Below are positions 44,960 to 57,011 of a DNA stretch of 64,000 nucleotides, in pieces (position 1 is the first letter of the stretch; each line of letters starts with the position of its first letter). The position numbers and the translations under genes were made by a program. The notes under the pieces are model-generated. The model saw nothing but the letters and a program-made list of their open reading frames with translations, searched no databases and was not told the DNA's origin. The stretch comes from Stomoxys calcitrans (lineage: Eukaryota > Arthropoda > Insecta > Diptera > Muscidae), in assembly GCF_963082655.1 (NCBI RefSeq), contig NC_081554.1:125711453-125775452 (forward strand). Reading direction: 5' to 3'.

Positions 44960-47940
44960 TTAGCTTTGGTTTAAGTGGCAATCTGCCATTAGACTCACTT
45001 TGACGTTTTAGTCCATTGTGGTACTAAAGGAACAGAAAAAGGAAGATGCCTTCCAGTTTCTACAGTTGAATCATCCAGATCGCTTTAAAAAGCCCAACAA
45101 CTTGCAAATGTTCACATCCGCTTCCGATCGGATTCACATCGGACAGGTTCTCAAAGAAATGAGAACGTAAAGAGGAACTCCTTCTGACTGCTAGTACGGG
45201 ACACACACAGAAGGTGTTCTCTTCTTCTTCGATGTCCTCACAGCTTCTGCAAAAGTCGTTGCTGGCAACATGCAGTCTGTCAGCATGTTTTCCGATTAGA
45301 CAGTGACCTGTCATGACTGACTCAATCACTGAGACGTTATAGCCAATGACAGCAAAGCGGTAGACCTCTTCGAGTCTATATTAGGCCACATTGTTTTGGG
45401 ATGCTCACAGCCCCCTCTTTGTGACTATCTATCATTCGATGTTCTTCGGGCATGGCATACCCACAGATTCCAGTATCCCTGGAGTGTGTAGGGTAGTTCC
45501 TACTCTCGCAAGCTCGTCGGTTCTACAATTCCCTGGGATATATCTGTGGCCCGGCAACCAGAACAGGTGAATTTTGAACTGTTCAGCCATCTCGTTGCGA
45601 AATGATAGGGTAACCTTTTCGATTTGACCAGTTCTAGATCCTTAGGGTACACCCAAAAGCCCACCTGGTCATTTAGTTTGGAGCCATCCGTATAGAAGTC
45701 TATGTAGCTCCTGTTACCAGGGATATCGTAGTTTCAATCGGTTCTATCAGGAATAGTGGTACAGTAATTTTAATCAAAAAGCGACTCAGGTAGGATGTAA
45801 TCCACACTGCCTGGAACATCGGACATTCTATCAAGGGTACCACAGTGTCCGTAGCCTCGCGCATGACCAAAGAGAGATCTCCCTTAACCTCATGGCAGTG
45901 GTAGCTGCAATTTGACTAGCCTCAATGTCCAGAGGCATTAGATGTAGCATTCAATTCAGGGCATCAGATGGATCTGGTTAAGTATTGAGCAGTAGGTGGA
46001 CATTTGAAGCGCCGTCCACCAGACCACAACACCGTATAGCATTATAGGTCTGACAACTGCAGTGAATACACAATGCATGACACGTGGTCTAAATCCCCAA
46101 CTTTTGCTAATCGGTCTCTTGCAGGTGTATAGGGCAAGAGTTGCCTTTGCTGCCCTTTCCAAAATGTTGGATTTGAAGTTCAATTTCCTGTCCAGCCAAA
46201 CACCCAGGTATTTTGCGCTTTCTGTTAATGGAACATTCTTGCACGGATTTATACCTGGACCACAATCGGTAGCCACTTTCAGGTTGCACGTAGAGCTTTC
46301 TTAAGTCTATCTCTTAGAAAGCTGGGAAACTTTGCCCTAACCGCTATTTGCCCCTTGGTTGGCACTATGATATGCTGACATAAGCGAGTCATTCAGGGCC
46401 TTCGTGATTCGTTTGACCACTATGTATATATCCTCCGTAGTTTCCACTTCCTTTTCTGGTGTAGAAGGGATAGTCGTGCAGAATTTGTGTCCAAAATTTA
46501 TCCCAATCCGCCTTTCTTCTGTTCAGCCGAGGGACCACTTCTGCAGTATTTTCTCCAAGGCTGAAACTTATATAACGATGAACAGAGAAGCTGTGGTCAC
46601 CCAACACATCCCAGTCGCATACTCTTCCATTTATATCTTCCGATACAAAGGTAATATCTAGTACTCCTGCCTGTTTGTGGTAACAAAGGTCAGTTTATCC
46701 CCTTTATAACATATCGAAAGATTGCAATTTATAATATATTTGACATCCGAACTTTGTGCATTAGCATCACTTCCTATAATGGGGCTCTCTTCCCTACAGA
46801 AGCGGCTTCAACTAGCGACTTAAGATTTGAAGGTGGCATCTCTGAATCGTGTGCCATATATAGGGAAGCCAGCCTGTAATGAGACTTGTTTATTTACTAA
46901 ATCTTCAGTGCTAAGCGACGAAAGAAGAAAAACATTTGGACTACTGTTTGCAAGAATATAGGCTCCGTGTCTCCCATACCCCGTACCCTTGAGTAGTTTA
47001 AATCCCGGAATTCTTAGTCTGCGAACCATTCCTCCACACACCCATGTTTCCTGAATAAGAAACAGGACGCCGAAGCGGCTTTACAATGGTGGAGATTTAT
47101 CTGCAGAAACCAGACCATAGTCAGGAATCAGAACTTCCACCACTATGGCGTTAACCTCGCCTTCTGATTCCACCAGTAGTCCATCTTCACAAAATTCGTT
47201 AAATTTGGTCATAATGAGCTTCCGTACGCATCAGGGGCAGGTGAGAAAGCTCTGGAACCACTCTTCCTTAGGACACTGGACACTTGCTGTGTGAACGATT
47301 CCTCCTTAGATGCTTCACTAGCTGCTGCTGTCGAAGTACTTTCTGGGATCTGTGCTTCCTCGCTGGTGCACACCTTAAGCCCAGACCTACTTGGTGACCC
47401 ATCAACACAGGGCTTGTCGGATGCCGTTTCGATACCATACCCTCCAGTGTAGACTTTGGGGTAGCCCGTGCAGCGAATCCCACAGCCTAAATTGGGGAGT
47501 CTCTCTCCCTATTAGTGAAGGTCTAAGAATCATTCGCACCAAGCCTCTCATTAAACCTGAGAGCGATGCGCCTTCTATTATTCCAACCTCTTAAAGAGCG
47601 TGTTGGTTTGCCGGGGAAGGCCGATGGCCTAGGCAAATTATAGGCATGCAAAGATAGAATATGTTAGGCCCAGTCCTTAAGACTCGAACCAGGTGTCTCT
47701 GTCAAAGCCCCTGATGACCAGTCGTCTGTCGGTTAGTGGAACCTAGAGCTGCAGCTCCAATAGTCAAGGTTTCAGCAGCAGACAACATGCTACGGCCTAA
47801 TACCACCACCGCAGCTATTGGATCTTTCGAGTCTATTATAAGCCTACTCCCAGCTCTAGAGCTGCCGCTTCACTGGAAACAGACGCAGATCATCAACCGC
47901 CTAATGGATAGCACTATCGTAGCTATCCTTGAGAGACTTA
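44960..47940 (-). pseudogene. LINE-R copy, near complete ORF2 length but broken
   Basis: On the minus strand: an ORF1/ORF2 5' region at 47940-47040; APE pieces at 47020-46700; the APE-RT linker at 46600-46390; RT thumb at 46276-45956 (ESAKYLGVWLDRKLNFKSNI, PRVMHCVFTAVVRPIMLYGV). RNase H remnants lie near 45720-45600 (IDFYTDGSKLNDQVGF). The Cys/His C-terminus at 45329-45060 reads MTGHCLIGKHADRLHVASND, FCRSCEDIEEEENTFCVC. Stops and a large palm deletion make it inactive. It lies tail to tail with the plus-strand copy ending at 44490. Confidence 0.8.
45060..45329 (-). pseudogene. LINE-R C-terminal Cys/His domain
   Basis: An open 89-residue frame: TGHCLIGKHADRLHV, FCRSCEDIEEEENTFCVCPV and FFENLSDVNPI. 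CxxC and a later Cys pair form the putative zinc knuckle at the end of RNase H-bearing LINE ORF2 proteins; the usual His before the last Cys is replaced by Phe (ENTFCVC). Terminal residues LFKAIWMIQL lead to a stop. Confidence 0.7.
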
Positions 47941-47943
47941 CAT

Positions 47944-49236
47944 TTTTATGCCTCCACCATAGGATGGGGGGGTATACTAATTTCGTCATTCTGTTTGTAA
48001 CTACTCGAAATATTCGTCTGAGACCCCATAAAGTATATATATTCTTGATCGTCGTGAAATTTTATGTCGATCTAGCCATGTCCGTCCGTCCGTCTGTCTG
48101 TCGAAAGCACGCTAACCTCCGAAGGAGTAAAGCTAGCCGCTTGAAATTTTGCACAAATACTTTCTATAAGTGTAGGTCGGTTGGTATTGTAAATGGGCCA
48201 TATCGGTTCACGTTTTGATATAGCTGTCATATAAACCGATCATGGGTCTTGACTTTTTGAGCCTCTAGATTGCGCAATTCTTATCCGATTGGAATGAAAT
48301 TTTGCATGGCATGTTTTGTTATGATATCCAACAATTGTGCCTAGTATGGTTCAAATCGGTCCATAACATGATATAGCTGCCATATAAACCGATCTTGGGT
48401 CCTGTGTTCTTGAGCTTCTAAAGTGCGCAATTCTTATCCGATTGGAATGAAATTTTGCGCGACGTGTTTTGTTATGGTATCCAACAACTGTGCCAAGTAT
48501 GGTTCAAATTGGTTCATAATCTAATAAAGCTGCCATATAAGCCGATCTTGGGTCATGACTTCTTGAGCCTCTAGAGGCCGAAATTCTTATCAGATTTGAA
48601 TAAATTTTGCACGACATGTTTTGTTATGATATCCAACAACTGTGCCTAGTATGGTTCAAATCGGTCCATAACCTGATATAGCTGCCATATAAACCGATCT
48701 TGGGTCCTTACTTCTTGAGCTTCTAAAGTGCGCAATTCTTATCCGATTGGGATGAAATTTTGCACGACGTGTTTTGTTATGGTATCATAACCGGTTCATA
48801 ACCTGATTAGCTGTCATATAAACCGATCTGGGATCTTGACTTCTTGAGCCTCTAAAGGTCGCAATTATTATCCGATTTGCCTGAAATTTTGTACGGCGGA
48901 TCCTCTCATGACCATCAACATACGTGTTTAATATGGTCTGAATCGGTCTATAGCTTGATACAGCTCCCATATAAATCGATCTCTCTATTTTACTTCTTGA
49001 GCCCCCCAAAGGGCGCAATTTTTATTCGAATTGGCTGACATTTTACACAGGTCTCCAACATATAATTCAATTGTGGCCTAAACCGGACCATATCTTGATA
49101 TCGCTCTAATAGCAGAGCAAATCTTTTCTTATATCCCTTTTTGCCTAAGAAAAGATGCCGGGAAAAGAATTCGACAAATGCGATCCATGGTGGAGGGTAT
49201 ATTATTTTCAGCCCGGCCGAACTTAGCACGCTTGTT
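47944..49236 (+). mobile_element. DINE-1-like element, family F1 (copy i)
   Basis: It begins TTTATGCCTCCACCATAGG, has CATAAAGTATATATATTC and GTCCGTCCGTCCGTCTGTCTG, about seven monomers, and a cap changed to TTCAGCCCGGCCGAA. The end reads CTTAGCACGCTTGTTTC, so the TTTA of the usual CGCTTTTACTTGT has been lost. It interrupts or follows the 5' end of LINE-R. Confidence 0.88.
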
Positions 49237-50751
49237 TCTTTTATAAAAATAATTACCTATTATGAGTTATAGAAAAATTCTTGCGGAGCGAAATATTTGT
49301 TATTTCGTTTACGTCCGCTCCACTCAGCTGTTAAAACAAGAATCCAACTGTTGGAAGAAAACATTAAGACTATCTTGGCGAAAGGCCTTCAGGAAAAAAG
49401 TTTAAGGAAGGAATGTTCCTGAAGCTTTTTTCACACTAATCTTGTTGAATCAAAGAATTTGGCGTGTCGTATCGAAGTTGTCAAATCGATATTTACTGTT
49501 TCATTGTTATCACCATTTTTATGGATGAATGGAAAACCATACATATTTGTTGTGCATATAACCAAATAGTTGCAAGTCCTCAATTTTCTGCAGCGCAACT
49601 TATTTTCGACAACTTGAAGTCAGCGGCCACAACGCATTCCATTGCATTTACAACAAACTAGTTGACAAAGCGAGCTGCTCTCTGTCTAATAAGGATGAAC
49701 AATTAAAAACCCGTTCAAATTCTTGTTCTCATTTATCAATTGAACATCCACGATGTTCTTTATTATTTTTTTTATTTAAATTTTGCACATTTTTATGTGT
49801 TGATTTAAAATCAGAAAATATTTACAAGTTGTTACATTGTAGAGTGCACATTTGGCTATCAGTTTACTCACACACACACACATATATATTTGCATGTCCA
49901 TCGTCTCGAAACAGGATATTGGAATGTATTGAAGCAATAAATATGAAATGTTAAATGACTGCAAATGCATCCATCTGCATAAATCAAATGCTAAACGAGC
50001 TCAGTGCATTCAAATCTAATCCGCTCATCCGAATCGAGAATTGAACTGTGCTGAGCAAAGCTTAGAATACAGAAACTAGTTTAGACCATGAAAAATGGAT
50101 TAGAAAGATGCGTCGTTGCATATGCGTGTCCTAATTAACAGACTATTGGTGCACACTGGTCCGGGGCAACATTTACTTTTTTTTTTTTTTTGGAAAAACC
50201 ATATCAACTTTTTTTTTCTTCTTAACCATCAAATATAGTCGGATATTTGAATATACATATTCATTATTTACCCTTATTACTTTATTAACTTAACCTAACC
50301 CCCTTTTGAGTTATTAACTTAAAGATTGTAAACCTCTATTATTTATATCTTAATTTGGAAATGGGTTTTTGTAAAACAAAAAAAAAAAAAAAACACCCTT
50401 CAAGACTTGGGGGCTGGTGCGTCCATGTTTTAGGAGGCTCCCATTTCAAGAAATTTCTCTGAATGTAATTCTTTGTTTACAGGAGCGATGATAAGTATAC
50501 TTAACATACGAACCGATTTTCCAAGTTGTTTTGTAAATCGAATTTGCAATCAATAAATTTTACCTACACATGTGCCCAGCAATTAAAATGTCTGTATTCC
50601 CACCATTAATATATCGATATTTAATTTTTTTGGCACCCAACTTCAATGGAGTATAGATCATTACATATGTAACCGGTTTCCACGACGATAAATTCATGAG
50701 CAAGTACAAATATAGTGCAAAAACTAAAAAATGATCGGAAATTCATATCAA
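49237..50751. other. stretch without recognised gene
   Basis: A (CA)n(TA)n microsatellite lies at 49868-49888, poly-T runs near 50179 and 50208, and poly-A near 50380. No coding motif or transposon end is recognised. It may be single-copy host DNA. Confidence 0.4.
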
Positions 50752-51040
50752 ACAAGTAAAGACGTGCTATACTCGGCCGGGACTCATCTTATATACCCTC
50801 CACTATGAATCGCACTTGTCAAGTTCTTTCAATGACTTTTTCAAATATACATGAGCTATATCAATTTATTGAACGATATGACATGTTTGTTGGAAGTCAT
50901 AGCAAAACACCACCTCCAAAATGTCAGGCAAGTCGAGCAGTAATTGCGCCTTTCAGAGGCTCCGAAAGTCAAATTGAGATATCGTTTTATATGGCTGCTA
51001 TATCAGGTTATCAACCGATTTAGACGATACATGCACTCAC
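50752..51040 (-). mobile_element. cap-side fragment of F1 (copy j)
   Basis: ACAAGTAAAGACGTGCTATAC, a damaged cap (CTCGGCCGGGACTCA) and ATATACCCTCCACTATG are followed by one and a half monomers that end at TATCAGGTTATCAACCGAT. The rest of the element is absent. Confidence 0.75.
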
Positions 51041-51736
51041 AAAAATGATGCCCGTAAAATAAGGCAAAAAACTTTGTTCAAATTAGTCGGACAATTTTAA
51101 TCTAATTTGGTTAAACAAGGAAAAGTTGCACGCTTTAAGTACGTTTTGGGTTTGGGAAGTCATTTTACTTAACCAAGCTTCTTTTCAACAAGTTAAGTAT
51201 TCCTATCGCAAACAACGATTTTATTTACCCAATATGAAGATGTTGTTATTTTGAGTTCAATTAATATTACAAACCTATATTCATCAAATTGATTAAATAT
51301 TAGTTCAAAATAGTTTACGAATTTCCCAAGTATGAGTAGTATTGTATAAATTTAATTTAAATATAAGTTTTAAACTTAGGTTGCCAGATTTTTCAACAGA
51401 GATGATTAAATTCGTTTACTTCACACTAATACAAGCCTAGCCTTAATGCAATTAAAAAAGGTGCGTTTTAAACAAGTTGTTTGTCAGTCGTGCAATCATC
51501 ACTCGATTCAAAATTTAGAATATGATAATACAAGCACGTCTGTGGCTTCACTTTGTATAGGATAATAGATTCATGTTAGAAAGCCAACATAAAATGCTCT
51601 TAGAAACCTTAAAGGTTTGTGACTGCTACAAATTCTTATTTAAGCAAAGCAAAAACAGCCTTTATCATTATTTTCTGTCTATGGGACAATCTTCCATACA
51701 ATGCTGTTAGTGGCAACTACCTAAGGTAATAATAAA
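51041..51736. other. AT-rich stretch without recognised feature
   Basis: No gene, repeat end or RNA is supported between two minus-strand F1 copies. Confidence 0.4.
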
Positions 51737-52705
51737 ACAAGTAGGAGCATCATAAGTTCGGCCGGGCCGAATCTTATATACCCTCCACCATGGTTCGCAT
51801 TTATCTAGTTCTTTGCGCGTTATCTCTTTTTAGATAAACAAAGAATAATGAATAAGAACTGTAGTCCGATTCAGACCATAAATGAATTGAATGCTAAACA
51901 TTGCAGAAGTCATTGTGTAAAATTTCAGGTCATACGAATAAGAATTGCACCTTGTAGGGACTCAAGAAGCAAAATCGGAAGATCGGTTTATATGGGAGCT
52001 GCATCAAGCTATAGATCGATTAAGTCCATATATCACATGTATATTGAAGGTCATGGGATAAGCCGTTGTACAAAATGTAAACCAAATTGGATAATAACTG
52101 CGCCCTCTAGATGCCCAAGAAGTCAAGATCCCAGATCGGTTTATATGGCAGCTATAGCAGGTTATGTACCGATTTGCGCCATATTTGGCACAGTTACCTC
52201 ATGCAAAATTTGAATCAAATCGGAAGAGAATTGCGCCCTCCAGCGGCTCAAGAAGTCAAGATCGAAGATCGGTTTATATGGCAGCTACACCAGGTTATTA
52301 ACCGATTTTAACCGTACTTAGCACCGTGGTTGGAAGTGACACTATAACAAAACTTGCAAAATTTCAATCAAATCGGTCGAGAATTGCGCCCTCTAAAATA
52401 TGAAGAAGTCAAGACCCAAGATCGGTTTATATGGCAGATATATCAGGTTATGAACCGATATGAACCATACTTAGCACACCTGTTGGAATTAAAACCAAAA
52501 ACATCACAAGCAAAATTTCAGTCGAATCGGACGAGAAATGCGCCCTCTAGAGGCTCAAGAAGTTAAGACCCCAGATCGGTTTATATGGCAGCTATATCAA
52601 AACATGAACCGATTTGGCCCATTTACGAATATATAGACGTATATTTCGAGGTGTTACAAACAAAATGACAAATAAGTATACCCCCATCCTATGGTGGAGG
52701 ATATA
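51737..52705 (-). mobile_element. DINE-1-like element, family F1 (copy k), 5' block deleted
   Basis: Cap side ACAAGTAGGAGCATCATAAG, palindrome TTCGGCCGGGCCGAA, ATATACCCTCCACCATGG. Five diverged monomers follow. The microsatellite and CAAGAATATATATACTTT block are missing: CCCATTTACGAATATATAGA jumps to the GTATATTTCGAGGTGTTAC part. The end is ATCCTATGGTGGAGGATATA. Confidence 0.85.
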
Positions 52706-53277
52706 AAAATAGGCATATGCCATTGAACATCACGCGCCATCCAGAGCAAAATGCATTTCACGTATGCCACCGCCGAAACGGCCTTGTGCGTGCATTAATA
52801 CACTAACAACACATGCAAAAATACGCAAACAACATTCCGAATACCGTGTCGCACACAAGTTACGCTCTGTGTGATGTACCTATTCCGCAAACAAAGTCGT
52901 GGACGCTTATAAGCAAAAACAAAAAATTGAAAACTTATCACCGTCTTGTTAGTGCAAATGCATGCATGGACATGAAAAATTACATTGCTGGAGCAAACAA
53001 AGATGCCTGGTAAAATATCTTTATACACGGTAAAATTGGTGAGAAATGAATTCCAACTCTTATTTCTATGAATATAATGTTTTTCGTTTTTTACTCTACA
53101 TAAAATTATTGGAAGAAATTAAATGTGCCTCAACTGCAGCGATTTTGCAGAAATTGGTTATCATCACTGTTGCTAAGAAGACAACATACAGTATTAGACC
53201 TGGACTCGTTATGGCATTTTGGTAAGCATTGGAATTGAAAAAAAAAACACACATTTATTCTGTTAATTTACTGGTCT
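52706..53277. other. stretch without recognised gene
   Basis: Less AT-rich sequence with no motif; overlapping frames on both strands at 52795-53028 do not resemble known proteins. Confidence 0.4.
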
Positions 53278-54211
53278 TTTATACCCACCGCTGATGGGTA
53301 TAAACGACGATCAATAATATATATGCTTGATCGTCGTAAATATTCAAGAAGATCTAGTCATGTCCGTCCGTCAGTCTATTGAAATCACGCTACAGTCTTC
53401 AAAAATAGAGATATTAGGCTTACATTAAATTAAGGAGGCCGCCGTAGCGCTGTACGCCCATGACGCTGAATGTCTGGGCTCGAATCCTGGCGAGACCATC
53501 AGAAAAAAATATAAGCGGTGGTTTTCCCCTCCTAATGCTGGCAACAATTGTGAGGTACTATGCCATGTAAAACTTCTCTCACTGCGGCACGACGTTCGGA
53601 CTCGAATATAAAATTTGCACTGATTATTTTTATTTGTCCACAGGCATGTTTAGTTCGAAGATGAGCTGTATCGGATGACATATTGATATAGCGCCCATAT
53701 AGACCATTACGCTAATTTAAGGTCTTAGGGCCATAAAAGTCACATTCATTGTTCGATTTTGATGAAATTTGAGACAGTGAGTTGTGTTAGGCCCTTCGAC
53801 ATCGCTCTTCAATTTGGCCCAGGTCGGTTCAGATTTGGATATAGCTGCCATATAGATCAATCTCTCGATTTAAAGTCTTGGCCCCATAAAAGTCCCATTT
53901 ATAATCCGATTTCGCTGAAATTTGTGTGTCACATCCGTAACCTATATGATTCAGATCGGTCTATATTTGGATATGGCTGCAAAAGAGACCAATATTTTGT
54001 TCAACAAAATTAAACAGTGACTTGTATTTATTAGACCACTCAATGTCTGTGGCGAATTTGGTCTAAATCGAACCATTTTTCGATTTAGTTGCTATGGGGG
54101 CATAAATTATGCATTTTTCACCGGATTATGACAAAAGATGTTTTACATATATAACCAAGGTGGTGCGTATCCAAAGTTCGTCCCGGCCGATCTTAACGCC
54201 TTTTTACTCGT
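53278..54211 (+). mobile_element. DINE-like element, family F2 (copy c), with nested SINE
   Basis: It starts TTATACCCACCGCTGATGGG, then ATATGCTTGATCGTCGTAAA, GTCCGTCCGTCAGTC, and AAAAATAGAGATATTAGGCT where a SINE interrupts. It resumes at GCACTGATTATTTTTATTTG with GGCATGTTTAGTTCGAAG. Monomers lead to GGTGGTGCGTATCCAAAG, cap TTCGTCCCGGCCGAT (decayed) and CTTAACGCCTTTTTACTCGT. Confidence 0.82.
53440..53615 (+). mobile_element. tRNA-derived SINE nested in F2, shortened
   Basis: GAGGCCGCCGTAGCGCTGTAC (A-box region partly deleted), GGGCTCGAATCCTGGCG (B box), GCGGTGGTTTTCCCCTCC and TATGCCATGTAAAACTTCTC occur in SINE order. The 3' tail after the CGTTCGGACTCG block is missing. Exact ends are uncertain. 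Confidence 0.75.
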
Positions 54212-54289
54212 TTTTTTTTTTATTTAACTTTGTTGCAGGAACTTTTTAATTTGAAATGCAAACTACATTTTGTGCGACTATGGAATATA

Positions 54290-54500
54290 TTCAGCCCTAT
54301 TCTGAATAACAATTCCCTGGAGGTTTATTCCCTTTTCCCCTATTCTGAATAACAATTTACTGAGAGTTTTTTCCCTAATCCCTTTTCTCTTATTCTAAAC
54401 AAACTTCGAAAAAGGGAAATATCTCCCAGGGAAAAAAAGTAGCTATTCTGAATCGATATGAAAGGGAGAATGAGACGATAAACTTGGGAGAAATTCCCCC
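54290..54500. repeat. degenerate direct repeats of CTATTCTGAATAAC
   Basis: CCCTATTCTGAATAACAATT occurs at 54295 and, with slight change, at 54338; weaker versions lie near 54389 and 54441. They alternate with GGGAGAA/TTCCC-rich blocks. It could be the terminal region of an unrecognised DNA transposon. Confidence 0.5.
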
Positions 54501-54792
54501 AAACAAATGAAAGGGAGTTAGGTGAAAAAATTTTGAATTTTATTGTTTTTATGAAAAAATGGCACCACTTCTTTTTGTTTAAGAACAATTTAAAATGTTT
54601 CGAAATTAATTTCGCTTTTTCATCAAAATCAAGCAAGAATTTTGTTAAGTTCTCCCGGTTAAAATACAATGTCATGTACCCAACATAGAAGATTTTCTTA
54701 AGTTTTTCAATGTTTTTAGCACTCCGCTCCGTGTCGGATACTAAAAGGATGTCCTTATCATTGAGCTTAAAGTAGAATCGGGCGGCACTCAA
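54340..54792 (-). CDS. 150-residue unidentified ORF (doubtful)
   Basis: This is the longest open frame in the window not explained by a known repeat. It reads MSAARFYFKLNDKDILLVSD at the start, is Lys/Phe-rich, and has no family I recognise. Its last third runs through the CTATTCTGAATAAC repeats, which argues against a conserved protein end. It might be a fragment of the coding region of an unidentified DNA transposon, with the repeats as its terminal part, or chance. No start context, intron or partner gene supports it. Confidence 0.25.
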   Translation of the reverse strand: MSAARFYFKLNDKDILLVSDTERSAKNIEKLKKIFYVGYMTLYFNRENLTKFLLDFDEKAKLISKHFKLFLNKKKWCHFFIKTIKFKIFSPNSLSFVWGNFSQVYRLILPFISIQNSYFFSLGDISLFRSLFRIREKGLGKKLSVNCYSE

Positions 54793-54825
54793 TGATGTGC
54801 AAAAAGCCTTTGCGTCTTTTTATTA

Positions 54826-55163
54826 AAGACAAAAATCTAAAATGCCACCATCTGCGAAAATTTCAAGAAAATCGGTTCAGTCGTCAAACCGACAAACAAA
54901 CACAAATTGATTTTTATATTGGGTTGCCCAAAAAGTAATTGCGGATTTTTTAAAGGAAAGTAAATGCATTTTTAATAAAACTTAGAATGAACTTTAATCA
55001 AATATACTTTTTGTACACTTTTTTTCTAAAGCAAGCTAAAAGTAACAGCTGATAACTGACAGAAGAAAGAATGCAATTACAGAGTCACAAGCTGTGAAAA
55101 AATTTGTCAACGCCGACTATATGAAAAATCCGCAATTACTTTTTGGCAACCCAATATATAAGA
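54826..55163 (-). mobile_element. Helitron-like 5' end, split by a MITE
   Basis: GAAAATTTCAAGAAAATCGG, CAGTCGTCAAACCGACAAAC and ACACAAATTGATTTTTATA, then after the MITE TATAAGA, reproduce in reverse the 5' end of the elements at 37532 and 41199. The terminal TC lies at 55162-55163. Only about 100 bp of the Helitron remain. Confidence 0.8.
54919..55154. mobile_element. 236-bp mariner-type MITE (copy 3) nested in Helitron end
   Basis: TTGGGTTGCCCAAAAAGTAA at the left, with one base lost in the right end (TTTTTGGCAACCCAA). TA lies at 54917-54918 and 55155-55156. Removing the element and one TA restores ATTTTTATATATAAGA, the exact Helitron terminus, which proves the boundaries. Confidence 0.93.
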
Positions 55164-57011
55164 TTTGTACGTTGACATGAAAATTTGCTTGTACTTATGC
55201 CTACATATATCGTTTGACTGAAAACTAATTTCACTAATCCGACTTACGTAAAATTGAAAATTACAGATAAGCGAAACCAAATTATTGCATTTCTAGCGTT
55301 TCATTTATCCGGTTTCGAGTGTATCTGAACTGTAGGTATAATTATTGGCTAGATGAATATGTGATTCATCAAAGTAGAAAGAGTCATATTAAGAAATTTC
55401 ACATCATAAGCATTTCGAACTGGTTTTTTTGTTGAATAAATGAAGTTTACGTAAATTTATTGGGTTGGCTGTATATTAAAAATACCCAACTAAACATTAT
55501 TTCAACCCTATTGCCTAACAAACAAAAAGAAAATTAAACCAACAATTTCGTCCTTGAGACCAATTTGCTTAAGGATGTGATGTTTTCATGCATGGAGCAA
55601 GAAACTCAGACTTAGATACTTGCACAAAATTTCTTACCCACCCAAAAAAAAAAAACACCACAGCACAGCTTTTGGTGAAATCTACACTCATCTAGTATAT
55701 CACCGAAACATGTGTTAACGACTTATAACGAACATTTTTGGTATGTGTAACGGACTTTGAACGTTAAAGTATTCAACTTATCCACCTTACTGGCAGCTGT
55801 GGATATTTCGCACCAAGGCCTCTGCTAGTCTCTGGTAGATGTCGCAACCAGCAAAGTCTTTAAGGGGATACAGATTCTAGTTATGCACTTGTCACCCAAA
55901 ATCCCAAGTAACAACAGGTACTTCAGGACGGACGATAAATACATGAATAGTGAGCAACGGCAACAGAAGCAGTAAAGCAAATGAGAAGCCATTGTTTACG
56001 CCCTCCCTCGAAACGAAATTAATTTTCGCCAGTGATTCATTTTGCAAAATGCTGTAACCACCGCCACCACCACCCGGCTACGGGATGCAGAAACGCAAAT
56101 CTTAACAACAAAAGATGTGTAGATGATGTTGTTGTTGATGTTGTGCCTGGTGCTCGAGCTGGTATGGCATGAAAGGTAGGTAGGTAGGTGTTGCTGTTGC
56201 ATACGGCCGTTGCGTTTGCCCATTGCATTGCGCATTGCACCCATCGGTCAGCCTGTCTGTCTGTGGTGCAGTTTAGTCCGTCTTTCAAACACGTTTTTTG
56301 CAGTGTGCGTGCGTGTGTGTTTGTTTTTGGGGCTTTTTTGCTTTGTTGCGGGCTGACTGTCCGGTGTTTAGGATTATTTTTAGTTTTCTCATGCGTATGA
56401 AAATGATTTTTGTACCTGTTCAATCAACTTGACACAGTGGGGTAAATTTTAGTTCGAACCAAATACCAAAGCGTTAACTTAAAAGGTTAAAAAACCATGA
56501 CACTCTTACGGCCTAATTCACAAAACTTTATGAAACCTTAAAATAGGTTCATTTGACAGTTCAATAAAGGAGATATGTCAAATAAACCTATTTCAAATAT
56601 ACATTAAGTTTTAAGAAATAGGCCGTTAATCAAATGTTTAACTATTAACTTTATAAGAAGTTGAATCAGAAAATTTGTTTTATTTTTATAGAAAGATCCG
56701 TCTAAATCGAAATGTCCGATATAGCTTAATCCTTCATTGTTGACTGCCTATGGACCACGTCTGAGAAGAAGGCTGATTTGGAGTCCAGTTCGAACTTAAG
56801 ACAATTTTGCTCCGAACCACACTCTGATTCCCAAAGATATTCCTTATTTTGATTTTGAATAACTTGAAGGCGTTGTATATCTTTCCACGGTTCAAATTAA
56901 ATTAATCGAAAATGAGAAATGTCTAATGAAATGCAGAAAAAACTTGACGTTTAGGTGTGGTTCACATACAACATCGGCATTTCAAGTTTAATGCATTTTT
57001 ACTTTATATAG
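55164..57011. other. stretch without recognised gene
   Basis: A TAGG microsatellite lies at 56175-56188. At 55996-56423 overlapping frames in a less AT-rich region contain many simple repeats (Asn, Thr and Cys codons) and no known domain. It could be host single-copy DNA. Confidence 0.4.

Noticed and set aside
54340..54792. Assigning the 150-residue ORF to a named family
   Set aside because: I could not see motifs of MADF, Harbinger, hAT or other families; it is listed only as a doubtful unidentified ORF.
55996..56423. Overlapping minus-strand frames as a host exon
   Set aside because: The composition is driven by simple repeats and there is no known domain, splice signal pair or start context I can support.
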